A DNA stretch of 64,000 bases from Vulcanimicrobium winogradskyi (GTDB lineage Bacteria; Vulcanimicrobiota; Vulcanimicrobiia; Vulcanimicrobiales; Vulcanimicrobiaceae), in contig PLDA01000007.1 in the NCBI GenBank assembly GCA_003134965.1, positions 62,001 through 126,000 on the forward strand, read 5' to 3'. Positions 42,557 to 51,136 of this stretch are shown one piece after another. The position numbers and the translations under genes were made by a program. The notes under the pieces were generated by a model that had not been told where the DNA came from, did not search any database, and was given only the letters and a program-made list of their open reading frames with translations. Every line of letters starts with the position of its first letter. Position 1 is the first letter of the stretch.

Positions 42557-43471
42557 TTGTCGCTAGCGATTGAGCAGATCTTGAACGGCTTGCAATTCGG
42601 GGTGATGATCTTCTTGCTCGCCGCGGGGCTCACGCTGGTGTTCGGGATCATGGGCGTGATCAATCTGGCGCACGGTTCGCTCTACATGCTCGGCGCGTTC
42701 GTCGCCGCGTCGGCCGCGGGACGCGGTGCGCCGTTCGTGCTCGCCGTGCTCGCCGGCGCGGGTGCCGCCGCACTCGCCGGCGTCGTGATGGAGCTGGTCG
42801 TCATCCGGCGGCTCTACCGGCGCGAGCATCTCGATCAGGTGCTGGCGACGTTCGCACTGATTCTGATCGCGAACGACGGCGTCGCCATCGCGTGGGGCAA
42901 GACGCCGGTTCGGATGGACGTCCCCGGCGCGCTCACCGGGGCCGTGACGTTCGCGGGACTGACGTACCCGACGTATCGCCTGCTCCTGATCGCGGCCGGG
43001 CTGGCCGTCGCGGCCGGCCTCTACGTGCTGATCTCGCGGACGCGGCTCGGGATGCTGATCCGCGCCGGCGCGACGCATCGCGAGACGGTTGCCGCGCTGG
43101 GCGTCGACATCGCGAAGCTGAACACGATCGTCTTCGCGCTCGGCGCACTTCTGGCAGGCGTCGCCGGCGCGCTGCTCGCGCCGATCCTGGCGGTGCAGGT
43201 CGGGATGGGCGAACAGATCCTGATCCTCACCTTCGTCGCGATCGTCGTCGGCGGGCTCGGTTCGATCCGCGGCGCGTTCATCGGTGCGCTGCTCGTCGGG
43301 CTGGTCGACACGCTGGGCCGCGCGTACATCCCCGTGCTGCTGAAGCCGGTCGCCGCGCCGGCGCTCGCCGATTCGCTCGGCGGCGGCCTGTCGGCGATCG
43401 CAATCTACGTCCTGATGGCGATCGTCCTGGTCTGGAAGCCGCGAGGGCTGTTTCCTGTCGGCTCTCGTTAG
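42557..43471 (+). CDS. livH: Liv-type ABC transporter permease LivH (TTG start, remodelled 5' end)
   Basis: A 304-residue permease: SLAIEQILNGLQFGVMIFLL, GLTLVFGIMGVINLAHGSLYM, and IVVGGLGSIRGAFIGALLVG are LivH signatures. The reading frame starts at a TTG (42557); the equivalent codon in the upstream duplicate is GTG at 42505, but that copy runs into a stop inside the inserted repeat. Thus the repeat insertion moved initiation onto a TTG in the second copy. Codons after the start are CTA and ATT where the upstream copy has CTC and ATC, showing drift. Confidence 0.9.
   Translation: MSLAIEQILNGLQFGVMIFLLAAGLTLVFGIMGVINLAHGSLYMLGAFVAASAAGRGAPFVLAVLAGAGAAALAGVVMELVVIRRLYRREHLDQVLATFALILIANDGVAIAWGKTPVRMDVPGALTGAVTFAGLTYPTYRLLLIAAGLAVAAGLYVLISRTRLGMLIRAGATHRETVAALGVDIAKLNTIVFALGALLAGVAGALLAPILAVQVGMGEQILILTFVAIVVGGLGSIRGAFIGALLVGLVDTLGRAYIPVLLKPVAAPALADSLGGGLSAIAIYVLMAIVLVWKPRGLFPVGSR
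42558..42577 (+). repeat. Right flank duplication around an inserted repeat
   Basis: TGTCGCTAGCGATTGAGCAG, 18 of 20 identical to 42506-42525. This copy is the one now translated as the livH N-terminus. Confidence 0.8.
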
Positions 43472-43499
43472 ATCGCGCCGCCGCGCCGCCATCCTGATC

Positions 43500-44405
43500 G
43501 TGACGCTCGCACTGCTGATCGCGTTGCCGCCGCTGGCGGCGGTGCTCGACCAGCCGTTCTGGGTGAACACGGTCACCCGGATCTTGATCCTGGCACTCGC
43601 CGCGGTCAGCCTCGACCTCATCGTCGGCTACGGCGGGCTGGTGAGCTTCGGGCACGCCGCGTACTTCGCGGTCGGCGGCTACACGATCGCGGTGCTCGCG
43701 CAGCACGGGATCGATGCCGCGCTCATCGCGTGGCCCGCCGCCGTCGTCGCGGCCGCGGTGCTGGCGGCAATCGTCGGCACGCTCTCGCTGCGCACCACCG
43801 GGATCTTCTTCATCATGATCACGCTCGCGTTCGCGCAGATGGTGTTCTTCACGCTGGTCGCAGTGAAGGCGTGGGGCGGAAACGACGGGCTGCCGCTCGA
43901 CGCGCGCAGCGTGCTGCCGCTGGTCAACCTGCGCGACCCGAACGCACTGTACTTCGTCTGCCTGGGGCTGCTGCTCGCGTTCGTCGCGCTCGCGGCGCAG
44001 CTGGTCGAGTCCCGCTTCGGGATGGTGCTGCGCGGCGCGCGCAGCAGCGAGCGCCGCATGCTCGCGCTCGGCTTCCCGACCTTTCGCTACAAGCTGGTCG
44101 CGTTCGTCGTCGCCGGAGCGGGTGCCGGGCTCGCCGGTGCGCTGTGGGCGGAATACGCCCGCTTCGTCAGCACCGACATGGCCTCGTGGACGCGCTCGGG
44201 CGAGTTCCTCGTCATGGTGATCCTCGGCGGGCTCGGCTCGCTGGTGGGCGCGATCTACGGCGCGGCGGTGCTGCTCGGGCTGGAGTCGTTCCTGGCGGGC
44301 TTTACCGAGCACTGGATGCTGCTGCTGGGTGCGATCCTGCTCGTCGTCGTGCTGTTCGCGAAGCGCGGGCTGTACGGCTGGCTTGCCGGTGCGAACGATG
44401 GCTGA
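43500..44405 (+). CDS. livM: Liv-type ABC transporter permease LivM
   Basis: A 301-residue permease: SLDLIVGYGGLVSFGHAAYFAVGGY-type start (key LIVGYGGLVSFGHA), TTGIFFIMITLAFAQM and VMVILGGLGSLVGAIYGA. The GTG at 43500 is the first usual start codon. The frame is open back into livH through an Arg-rich stretch (RSRRRAA) that would suit a membrane protein N-terminus, so initiation at an unusual codon near 43455 is possible. It overlaps livG by 8 bases. Confidence 0.9.
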   Translation: MTLALLIALPPLAAVLDQPFWVNTVTRILILALAAVSLDLIVGYGGLVSFGHAAYFAVGGYTIAVLAQHGIDAALIAWPAAVVAAAVLAAIVGTLSLRTTGIFFIMITLAFAQMVFFTLVAVKAWGGNDGLPLDARSVLPLVNLRDPNALYFVCLGLLLAFVALAAQLVESRFGMVLRGARSSERRMLALGFPTFRYKLVAFVVAGAGAGLAGALWAEYARFVSTDMASWTRSGEFLVMVILGGLGSLVGAIYGAAVLLGLESFLAGFTEHWMLLLGAILLVVVLFAKRGLYGWLAGANDG

Positions 44406-45147
44406 CACCGTGCTCGCCGTGCGCGGGCTGCGCAAGGCGTTCGGAGCACTGGTCGTCAGCGACGACGTCGCGCTCGAGGTGCGCACGGGCGAATGTCACG
44501 CGCTGATCGGCCCCAACGGCGCCGGCAAGACGACGCTGCTCGCGCAGCTCGCGGGAGAGGTGGCGCCCGACGCCGGAACGATCCGCTTCGGCGACCGCGA
44601 CGTCACGCGGCTGGGGCCTGACGCACGCGCGCGCCTCGGCATCGCGCGCTCGTTTCAGATCACGACGATCGTCGCCGACTTCACTGCCGAGGACAACGTC
44701 GCGCTCGCGGTACAGGCACGCGCGGCGACGTCAATGCGCTTCTGGAGATCGGCGGCGCGCGATGCCGCGCTGCGCGACCCGGCACGCGCCGCGCTCGTGC
44801 GCGTCGGCCTCGGCCCGCGCGCAAACACCCGCGCATCGGACCTCGCGCACGGCGAGCAACGGCTTCTGGAGCTGGCGATCGCGCTTGCGCAAGAACCTGC
44901 CGTGCTGCTGCTCGACGAACCGATGGCCGGGCTCGGGCACGACGAGAGCCGGGCGATGATCGCGCTGCTGCGCGAGATCAAACCCGCGGTCGCGATGCTG
45001 CTGATCGAACACGACATGCAGGCGGTCGCCGAGCTCGCCGATCGCGTCACCGTGCTCGTCGCCGGACACGCGATCGCGAGCGGAAGCTACGAGACGATCC
45101 GCACCGATCCGCGCGTGCGCGAAGCGTACCTCGGCGACGACGGATGA
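44398..45147 (+). CDS. livG: Liv-type ABC transporter ATP-binding protein LivG
   Basis: A 249-residue ATPase: Walker A GPNGAGKTT, ARSFQITTI, a LAHGEQRLLELA signature of the LivG type, Walker B VLLLDEPMAGL, and IEHDM. The ATG at 44398 is the family start (MADTVLAVRGLRKAFG). It overlaps livM by 8 bases and livF by 4. Confidence 0.94.
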   Translation: MADTVLAVRGLRKAFGALVVSDDVALEVRTGECHALIGPNGAGKTTLLAQLAGEVAPDAGTIRFGDRDVTRLGPDARARLGIARSFQITTIVADFTAEDNVALAVQARAATSMRFWRSAARDAALRDPARAALVRVGLGPRANTRASDLAHGEQRLLELAIALAQEPAVLLLDEPMAGLGHDESRAMIALLREIKPAVAMLLIEHDMQAVAELADRVTVLVAGHAIASGSYETIRTDPRVREAYLGDDG

Positions 45148-45854
45148 GCCGCCTGCTGAACGTCGACGGGATCGACGCCGGCTACGGCCGCAGCCGCGTC
45201 CTGTTCGGCGCCAGCCTGCACGTCGATGAGGGCGAGAGCATCGCGCTGGTCGGCCGCAACGGGATGGGCAAGACGACGACGATCCGCACGATCCTCGGAT
45301 TGTGCCCCGCCAGCGCCGGCCGCGTGACGTTCGCCGGAACCGACGTCACCAACGCCCCGCCGTATCGCATCGCACGGCACGGCATCGGCCTGGTTCCGGA
45401 AGGACGCGAGGTGTTCCCGACCCTCACGGTTCGCGAGAACCTGATCGCCACCGCGGCGAACCACGGCCGCCTCGCGAACCCGTGGACCCTCGCCGAGATC
45501 TTCGGATTGTTCCCGCGTCTCGCCGACCGCGCCGGTGCCCTCGGGAGCCAGCTCTCCGGCGGCGAGCAGCAGATGCTCGCGATCGGCCGCGCGCTGCTGC
45601 TCGGTCCGCGGCTCGTGATCCTCGACGAAGCGACCGAAGGGCTCGCGCCGATCGTGCGCAAGGAGATCTGGTCCGTGCTGCGCCGCCTGCGCGAACGCGG
45701 CCAATCGGTGCTCGTCGTCGACAAGCATCTCGCGGCGCTGACGACGCTCTGCGACCGCGCCGTGGTGATCGAGAAAGGCCGCACCGTCTGGGAAGGCGCG
45801 CCGGCCACCCTCGCCTCCGACCGCGAGCTCCACGACCGCTACCTCAGCGTATAG
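45144..45854 (+). CDS. livF: Liv-type ABC transporter ATP-binding protein LivF
   Basis: A 236-residue ATPase with Walker A GRNGMGKTT, signature LSGGEQQML, Walker B LVILDEATEGLAP and the LivF-type VPEGREVFPTLTV segment. It is the last gene of the rightward importer operon, coupled to livG by an ATGA overlap. Confidence 0.94.
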   Translation: MSRLLNVDGIDAGYGRSRVLFGASLHVDEGESIALVGRNGMGKTTTIRTILGLCPASAGRVTFAGTDVTNAPPYRIARHGIGLVPEGREVFPTLTVRENLIATAANHGRLANPWTLAEIFGLFPRLADRAGALGSQLSGGEQQMLAIGRALLLGPRLVILDEATEGLAPIVRKEIWSVLRRLRERGQSVLVVDKHLAALTTLCDRAVVIEKGRTVWEGAPATLASDRELHDRYLSV

Positions 45855-45893
45855 CCGATGATGCTCGGACTATCGTAGATAGGCGGTCAGCGT

Positions 45894-46198
45894 TCACTTC
45901 GGAGGCTCGTCGCGGCCGGGCACCGGTTCCCATTCGCCGTCCGTGAAATGTACGGATATGGCGTAGTCGCGAGCGTGTTCGCCGAACACCTCGATACCGG
46001 TCGATGAGGGAGTCGTTTCTCCGTAGATTGTCCGAGCCGCCCGGCGATGCCGATCGCTTCGGTGGCGGGCGTCGAGCGAACGCGAACGTTGTCGAACCAC
46101 TCTAAGGGTCCGCGGCCGACGTGCGATGGCCCGTCGTCCGGTTTCCCGGGATCGGCACGCGCCGTGAAGATGGCGCGGAACAGCTTCGGCAGGCTCAT
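45894..46198 (-). pseudogene. Small hypothetical gene with a probable frameshift
   Basis: Two adjacent frames each look half like a protein. Frame one starts at ATG 46198 (MSLPKLFRAIFTARADPGK... to EAIGIAG) and then turns into Ser/Arg-rich nonsense. Frame two becomes protein-like from about 46045 (ARTIYGETTPSSTGIEVF, then ARDYAISVHFTDGEWEPVPG) and stops at 45894. Joining them near 46045-46055 by a one-base shift gives about 100 residues. It is either a decayed gene or a base error in the sequence. I do not recognise the family. Confidence 0.45.
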
Positions 46199-46231
46199 CT
46201 CTGCGATACCATTTGCGGCAGCGCGGGCGTG

Positions 46232-47158
46232 TCAGCCCGCGATAGCGTTGCGGCCGGCCGCCTTCGCCTGATAACAGGCGGCGTCGGCTTCGGCGAGCGC
46301 TTGCGCCGCGCTCGGCGTGTCGGCCTCGATCGGTGCGAGCCCGACCGAGACCCCGACGCTGAGCCGCTGACCGTGATGCTCGATGCGATAGGCGTCGACG
46401 GCTGCCCGCAGCTTTTCCGCGATCCGGCGCGCGTCCTCGACGCGGCAGCTCGCCAAGAGCAGCGCGAACTCGTCGCCGCCGATCCGGGCCAGCACGTCAC
46501 CGCCGCGCACGACCCGTCCCATCACGGCGCCGATCTCGCGCAGCAGGCGATCGCCCACGGCGTGGCCGAAGCGGTCGTTCACGATCTTGAAGCGGTCGAG
46601 GTCGAGAAAGGCGAGCGCGTGGTGCTCGCCGCGCTCGCGCGCACCGCGGACCGCTTCGTCGAGCCGGTCGATGAATGCGCGCCGGTTCTCCAGCCCCGTG
46701 AGCGGATCGTGCGCGGCCTCGAACGAGAGCCGCAAGGCGACGCCGTGCTCGACGGTGACGTCGCGCAGCACCACGACGGTCCCGCCCTCCTCGGCATCGA
46801 TGCGCGAGGCGACGTACGCAACGTCGATCGTCCCGTTCCGCGTGCGCAGGTATGCGCTGCCGCGCCGGACGTTTTCCCCGGCGCCGGCCTGCGCGACGAT
46901 GTCGATCGGGTGGGCCTCCGCGTCCAGCAGGCGCAGCACTTGGTGCACCGGCTTGCCGCGCACGTCGGCCGCTTCGACGGCCAGGAGCCGCTGCGCGGCG
47001 GCGTTCACGAACTCGATGCGCCCGTCGGCGAGCACGGTGACGACCGCGTCGGCGATCGCCGCCAACGTCGTCTCGAGCTTGCGTTTCTCGGCGGCGAGCG
47101 CGTCTTCGAACTGTTCGCGCATCACGCTGATCCCGAGCCGCCCCATGGTGTCCTTCAT
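46232..47158 (-). CDS. PAS-domain diguanylate cyclase
   Basis: A 308-residue protein with a short N-terminal helix, a PAS domain (about 28-135, ETTLAAIADAVVTVLADG), and a GGDEF domain (about 145-305). The active site is intact: AHDPLTGLENRRAF, LDLDRFKIVND and RIGGDEF (GGDEF at 227-231). An RGGD inhibitory site for c-di-GMP lies at 218-221. It should make c-di-GMP from two GTP in response to a PAS-sensed signal. No membrane helix. The ATG at 47158 has an AAAGG site. Confidence 0.93.
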   Translation of the reverse strand: MKDTMGRLGISVMREQFEDALAAEKRKLETTLAAIADAVVTVLADGRIEFVNAAAQRLLAVEAADVRGKPVHQVLRLLDAEAHPIDIVAQAGAGENVRRGSAYLRTRNGTIDVAYVASRIDAEEGGTVVVLRDVTVEHGVALRLSFEAAHDPLTGLENRRAFIDRLDEAVRGARERGEHHALAFLDLDRFKIVNDRFGHAVGDRLLREIGAVMGRVVRGGDVLARIGGDEFALLLASCRVEDARRIAEKLRAAVDAYRIEHHGQRLSVGVSVGLAPIEADTPSAAQALAEADAACYQAKAAGRNAIAG

Positions 47159-47235
47159 CTGCCTTTCTTGTATCGGCGATTCGGGTATCCGCGACTCGGC
47201 CCAAATCGGGCGTTGACGCCCGTCACATCTTTGTA

Positions 47236-47802
47236 TTACAAAGATATCAAAGGGGAAGCGATAGCGGCGAGCGCGGCGGCGGCTCTGGGCCGGCCGCTGT
47301 GGCCGTTCGCCCTCGTCGCGAGCGCCGGGATTGCGGTCGCGGCCTTCTGGACGGTCCGGTCGCTCCTCGACGCCTGAGCGTCGTTCGCGATCTCGGCGAT
47401 CCCGCCGAGCGCGGCTTCGACACGGTCCCCGATCACCAGCGCGTTCTGCACGTGACTGCGCCGGTTCGCCACCGCCCGCAAGTCGACGGTACCGTCGGCG
47501 CCGTGGACTTTCTCGCCGAAGGCGATCGCGATCCCGACCAGCGCGTTGTAGCGCTCCAGTAGGGCCCGTTCCTTGGGCCGGCGCTTCGCCGCGAGGTCTT
47601 TGAGGCAGGCCCGCATCTCGCGCAAGCCGTCGTTCCGGTCGTCGCCCGTGATGTGGTCGAGATCGAGCCGCAGGAGCGTGTTCATGTTCGCGACGAGGAT
47701 CCACGTCGCGGCGTCCTTCGAATCGCGGTGGACACGATAGAGCCGCATGGCGGCCGCCGCGACGGCTCCGCCGACGCCCATCGCAAGAATCTCCATAGCC
47801 AC
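47236..47802 (-). CDS. Hypothetical protein with N-terminal hydrophobic helix
   Basis: A 188-residue protein: a small-residue-rich N-terminal helix (ILAMGVGGAVAAAAM) followed by a helical, charged body (RLDLDHITGDDRNDGLREMRACLKDL) and an Ala-rich tail. The GTG at 47802 is favoured over the ATG at 47796 because GGGAGG sits 7 bases upstream. No known domain recognised. Confidence 0.6.
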   Translation of the reverse strand: MAMEILAMGVGGAVAAAAMRLYRVHRDSKDAATWILVANMNTLLRLDLDHITGDDRNDGLREMRACLKDLAAKRRPKERALLERYNALVGIAIAFGEKVHGADGTVDLRAVANRRSHVQNALVIGDRVEAALGGIAEIANDAQASRSDRTVQKAATAIPALATRANGHSGRPRAAAALAAIASPLISL

Positions 47803-47866
47803 GCGCTGCCCTCCCTGGTGCCGTGTTCGAGTGATCGGCAAGGACGGGCCCCGGGTTGAGAGCCGC

Positions 47867-48433
47867 TTAGCCGGGAAATGCCGCCGCGGCGGCCTTCACC
47901 CGGGGGGCCATCGACGGCGGAGCCGTGTAGCCGAGGACGAGGTCGACCATGTTCGGGTTCGCGAGCAGCAGCGAGTTCGTGGCGTAGTCCGCGGCGTCGC
48001 GGTTCGACAGACGTCCGGCGAGGATCAGCAAGGCCGCGAACACGGACGAGGCGCGGTCGCCGGTCGAGCAGTGGATCAGCGCCGGACCCTGGGCCGAGTT
48101 GTTCAGCAGCGCCAACGCGGCCTCGGTGGCCGCGACATCGAACTGCTGCTGCGACATCGTGCGCGTGATCGGGATGTTCTGGTACGAGACGCCGAGGGCT
48201 TCGAGCGTCGCCGCTTCGGTCGTGTCGAAGGGAGGCGGCGGCGGGGCGGGCGGCGGCGCGACCGGCTCGCCGGGCTGGCGCACGCAGACGACCGAGGTGA
48301 CCCCGGCGGCGGCGAGCGCGGGGTACGCCGGCGACGACGGCTGTCCGGTGACGTAGAAGCGATCGAGCACGATGCGGGCGCCGCTGTAGGCGACGAACGC
48401 GAGACAGTTGATCGTCGGGAACGGGTAGGTCAT
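47867..48433 (-). CDS. DUF442/dual-specificity-like phosphatase
   Basis: A 188-residue protein. FYVTGQPSSPAYPALAAAGVTSVVCVRQPGE resembles the DUF442 (beta-lactamase-hydrolase-like) phosphatase start (key GQPS, GVTSVV), and HCSTGDRAS is a Cys-x4-Arg loop like the CRTGTRS loop of that family. A Pro-rich insert (PPPAPPPPP) lies in the middle. It is coupled to the upstream cupin gene by ATGA. Substrate unknown. Confidence 0.7.
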   Translation of the reverse strand: MTYPFPTINCLAFVAYSGARIVLDRFYVTGQPSSPAYPALAAAGVTSVVCVRQPGEPVAPPPAPPPPPFDTTEAATLEALGVSYQNIPITRTMSQQQFDVAATEAALALLNNSAQGPALIHCSTGDRASSVFAALLILAGRLSNRDAADYATNSLLLANPNMVDLVLGYTAPPSMAPRVKAAAAAFPG

Positions 48434-48822
48434 TGCGACCCGCCGACCACGACGAACCGGTCGGCTTGCGCGCCGGCGGCGAAACGCTCCTCGTACTCGA
48501 CCCGGTTTGGCGCGAACACGTCGAGGACGACGCAGCGTTCGGTGAACGTCGCGCCGTGCGGGACGCCCGACGCGAGCGTGTAACAGTCGCCCGCGCCTAG
48601 CGTACTCGTCGAGCCGTCGGCATAGCGCAGGTGGATCGAGCCCTCCAGCACGACGCCGCCTTGCGCGACGACGTGGTCGTGCAGCGGAACCTCACCGCAC
48701 GCAGGCGGCTCGAAGACCCAGTAGACCAACGTCATCCCGTCGCCCGGCAAGACGGCCCACTGGATCCCTGGAGCAAACGCGGTGAGCTTTTCGCGTGGAA
48801 TCATCGCCGCACGAGACGTCAA
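48430..48822 (-). CDS. Cupin-domain protein
   Basis: A single-cupin protein of about 130 residues: PLHDHVVAQGGVVLEGSIHLRY-type motif 1 (HDH then Gly and Glu) and SGVPHGATF motif 2 supply a likely three-His/Glu metal site. The TTG at 48822 is preceded by GAGAGG at good spacing; the ATG at 48804 (124 residues) has no ribosome site but is a plausible alternative. Function unknown. Confidence 0.8.
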   Translation of the reverse strand: MTSRAAMIPREKLTAFAPGIQWAVLPGDGMTLVYWVFEPPACGEVPLHDHVVAQGGVVLEGSIHLRYADGSTSTLGAGDCYTLASGVPHGATFTERCVVLDVFAPNRVEYEERFAAGAQADRFVVVGGSQ

Positions 48823-48937
48823 ATCGGCCTCTCTTCCCGTTGCGACGGTTCCGTAGTCGCAGAGCGCCGGCCTTTCGCCGTGCCCCGTCACAACGCCGTC
48901 ATCGCTCGGGTCGCACCGTGCGGCTACCCTGCGAGGG

Positions 48938-49492
48938 ATGCGAGACCGTCCCGCCGTCGATGCCAGTCCCGAAGCCTCCGCCGCGATCGACGCGGTACTC
49001 GACCGTTTCGGCATCGGCGCGCTGCGCGTCGCCGCGAGCGCCGGCGTTCGCGTCGTCCACCTGCGCCCACGCGAAGCGTACCGCGACCGTTCGCGCGCGC
49101 TGCGGCGGCTCGCGAGCGGAGTCGACGACTGGCCCGTTCCGCCGGCCGGGCTGTTCGTCGTCGAGGAGCGCGCGGTGTATCTGCGCTCGACCTCGCCGAT
49201 GACGGTCGCCCACGAGTTCGCGCACGCGCTCGACTGCGCGCTCGGCGGCGGCGTCTATCTCAGCGGCGTCGACCCGCGCGTGCGCCGCGCGTTTCGCAAC
49301 GCGCGCGCATTCATCACGCCGTACGCCGCCTCGGGACTGGACGAGTACTTCGCGGAATCGCTGCGCGCGTGGGTCGAGGCGAACGACCCCCGCTCACCCT
49401 GGCCGCGCGCGACGCGCGCGCGACTGCGCGAGATCGATCCGGCGATCGCCGCGATCCTCGATTCGATCTTCACCCACGACCTGGCCGCTTGA
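48938..49492 (+). CDS. Putative HExxH zinc metallopeptidase (ATLF-like)
   Basis: A 184-residue protein with HEFAH (92-96) in the context TVAHEFAHALDCAL, followed about 40 residues later by SGLDEYFAESL, giving a third Glu ligand. This arrangement is that of the anthrax-lethal-factor-like catalytic domain found in small bacterial proteins. No signal peptide or extra domain is visible. It diverges from the cupin gene and converges on a small gene. The target is unknown. Confidence 0.65.
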   Translation: MRDRPAVDASPEASAAIDAVLDRFGIGALRVAASAGVRVVHLRPREAYRDRSRALRRLASGVDDWPVPPAGLFVVEERAVYLRSTSPMTVAHEFAHALDCALGGGVYLSGVDPRVRRAFRNARAFITPYAASGLDEYFAESLRAWVEANDPRSPWPRATRARLREIDPAIAAILDSIFTHDLAA

Positions 49493-49510
49493 CGGCCGGA
49501 CCGTCGCAGA

Positions 49511-49726
49511 TCAGTTGCCGGTTTTCTCTTCCGCTTGGCTGTGGCCGAAAATCGCGCCCCAGAGGCCGGCGAATCCGGGCTTCTTCTTGCGGCGGTCGGT
49601 CTGGCGGCGCTCGGACTGCTCCTCGAGCTCACCGTTCGCGCCGGCACGACGGGGCCCGCGGCGCCGTTCGAGTTCCGCGTGGATCCGCTCCTCGCCCGGG
49701 GGCGCCGCGGTCTGCTGGTCCGTCAT
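49511..49726 (-). CDS. Small charged hypothetical protein
   Basis: A 71-residue hydrophilic protein (MTDQQTAAPPGEERIHAEL start) with a basic ERRQTDRRKKKPGF run and a short GLWGAIFG segment that could be an amphipathic helix. The AAAGGA site before the ATG at 49726 supports it. It lies downstream of the SEDS gene on the same strand. No function known. Confidence 0.55.
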   Translation of the reverse strand: MTDQQTAAPPGEERIHAELERRRGPRRAGANGELEEQSERRQTDRRKKKPGFAGLWGAIFGHSQAEEKTGN

Positions 49727-49854
49727 AGTGGTCCTTTGGCTATCGGCGCGCGGCCATGGATGTTTAGGCCGCCCAAGGTTCCCAAAGCCGGATTCCACGC
49801 TTACCCGCCTCACCGAGCGAATATCCACAAACCGCTCGCTTGTCCGGAAAATTT

Positions 49855-51096
49855 TTAGGCGGTGCGGCGCTCGCTGGAGATCGCCCAGAGCAGGGCGACC
49901 AGGAGGAAATTGGTCACCAGCGAGCTGCCGCCGTACGAGATGAACGGCAGCGTGATCCCGGTCAGCGGGAAGAGCCGGAGCACCCCGCCGATGATGATCA
50001 CGATCTGGAAGCCGAACACCGCGGCGAGCCCGGTCGCGAGCAGCTTCGCGTACAGGTCCGGTTGACGTTGCGCGACGCGCAGCGCGCGCAGCACGACGGT
50101 CAGGAAGACCAGCAGCAGCACGATCGAGCCGATCGCGCCCCATTCCTCGCCGAACGCCGCGTACACGTAGTCGGTCGCGACCTCGGGGATGTAGTCCGGG
50201 CGGCCCTGCGCGTAGCCGGTCCCGAACAGGCCGCCGTTCGCGAGGGAGAACAGCGACTGCACCGCCTGATAGCCCGCCCCCAGCGGATCGTGGAACGGGT
50301 CCCTCCACACGGCGATGCGGCGCTCGACGTACGAGTAGTGCGTCGCCGCCCACCATGCGGCGAGCCCGAAGATCCCGGTGGCCCCGGCGACCAGATCGAT
50401 GCGGCGCGTCGCGACGTACAGCATCGCGACGAAGGTCGCGAGCAGCAGCACCGCCATCCCGAGGTCGTGCTCAAAGACGAGGATCCCCATCGAGACGCCC
50501 CAGCCCAGAAACAGCGGTCCGAGATACTTCGCGTTCGCGCGCAGCGACCACGGCCGCGTGCGCGCGATGACGTCGGCGGTATCGTTCAGGTACGACGCCA
50601 TGAACAGCACGATCAGCAGCTTGATCACTTCGACCGGTTCGAACTGGATCGGTCCGAGCCTGATCCACAAGCGCGCACCGTTGACTTCCTGTCCGAACAA
50701 TGCGAGCGCGACGAACAGCGCGATCGTGCCGAGGATCCAGATGTACTTATAGGCGGCGAGCACGCGAAAACGCGCAAACACGGGCCCCGCCGCGACGGCG
50801 AGTACCAACGAGAATCCCAGCCACACGATCTGCTTCTGCGCGAGCTCCGGCTGCAGGCGAGCGACGACGGCGAGTCCGACCGACGAGAGGAGCACCGCCA
50901 GGGCCGGCAGCGTGTCGTCGCGCGTCACGCCGGCAGGCCGCAGCGCAGGCCACGCGAGTGCGAGGCCCGCGAGCGCGAACGGCAGCCAGTCGGGGAGCAA
51001 CGCACCGCGCGGGGCCAGCCGCAGCGTCAGCGCGGCGAGCACGAGAGCGACGACCATCGGCGCGCACGCCCGCAAGCGTGTGAGCGCTTCAGGCAT
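49855..51096 (-). CDS. FtsW/RodA/SpoVE-family peptidoglycan glycosyltransferase
   Basis: SEDS protein of 413 residues with about ten membrane helices. Family motifs: NGARLWIRLGPIQFEPVEVIKL, FEHDLGMAVLL, and LFPLTGITLPFISYGGSS. It polymerises glycan strands at the inner membrane, normally with a class B PBP that is not in the window. Its position after two FHA genes and a PP2C-like gene recalls the rodA of actinobacterial kinase clusters. Confidence 0.93.
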   Translation of the reverse strand: MPEALTRLRACAPMVVALVLAALTLRLAPRGALLPDWLPFALAGLALAWPALRPAGVTRDDTLPALAVLLSSVGLAVVARLQPELAQKQIVWLGFSLVLAVAAGPVFARFRVLAAYKYIWILGTIALFVALALFGQEVNGARLWIRLGPIQFEPVEVIKLLIVLFMASYLNDTADVIARTRPWSLRANAKYLGPLFLGWGVSMGILVFEHDLGMAVLLLATFVAMLYVATRRIDLVAGATGIFGLAAWWAATHYSYVERRIAVWRDPFHDPLGAGYQAVQSLFSLANGGLFGTGYAQGRPDYIPEVATDYVYAAFGEEWGAIGSIVLLLVFLTVVLRALRVAQRQPDLYAKLLATGLAAVFGFQIVIIIGGVLRLFPLTGITLPFISYGGSSLVTNFLLVALLWAISSERRTA

Positions 51097-51102
51097 GGCT
51101 AT

Positions 51103-51136
51103 GCCTGAGCCTGTCCTGAGCCCGTCGAAGGATCAC
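51103..51136. repeat. Dispersed repeat, altered copy
   Basis: GCCTGAGCCTGTCCTGAGCCCGTCGAAGGATCAC in the gap between the SEDS and PP2C-like genes. The left half is duplicated and the right arm is absent. The PP2C-like stop codon lies at its edge. Confidence 0.75.
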
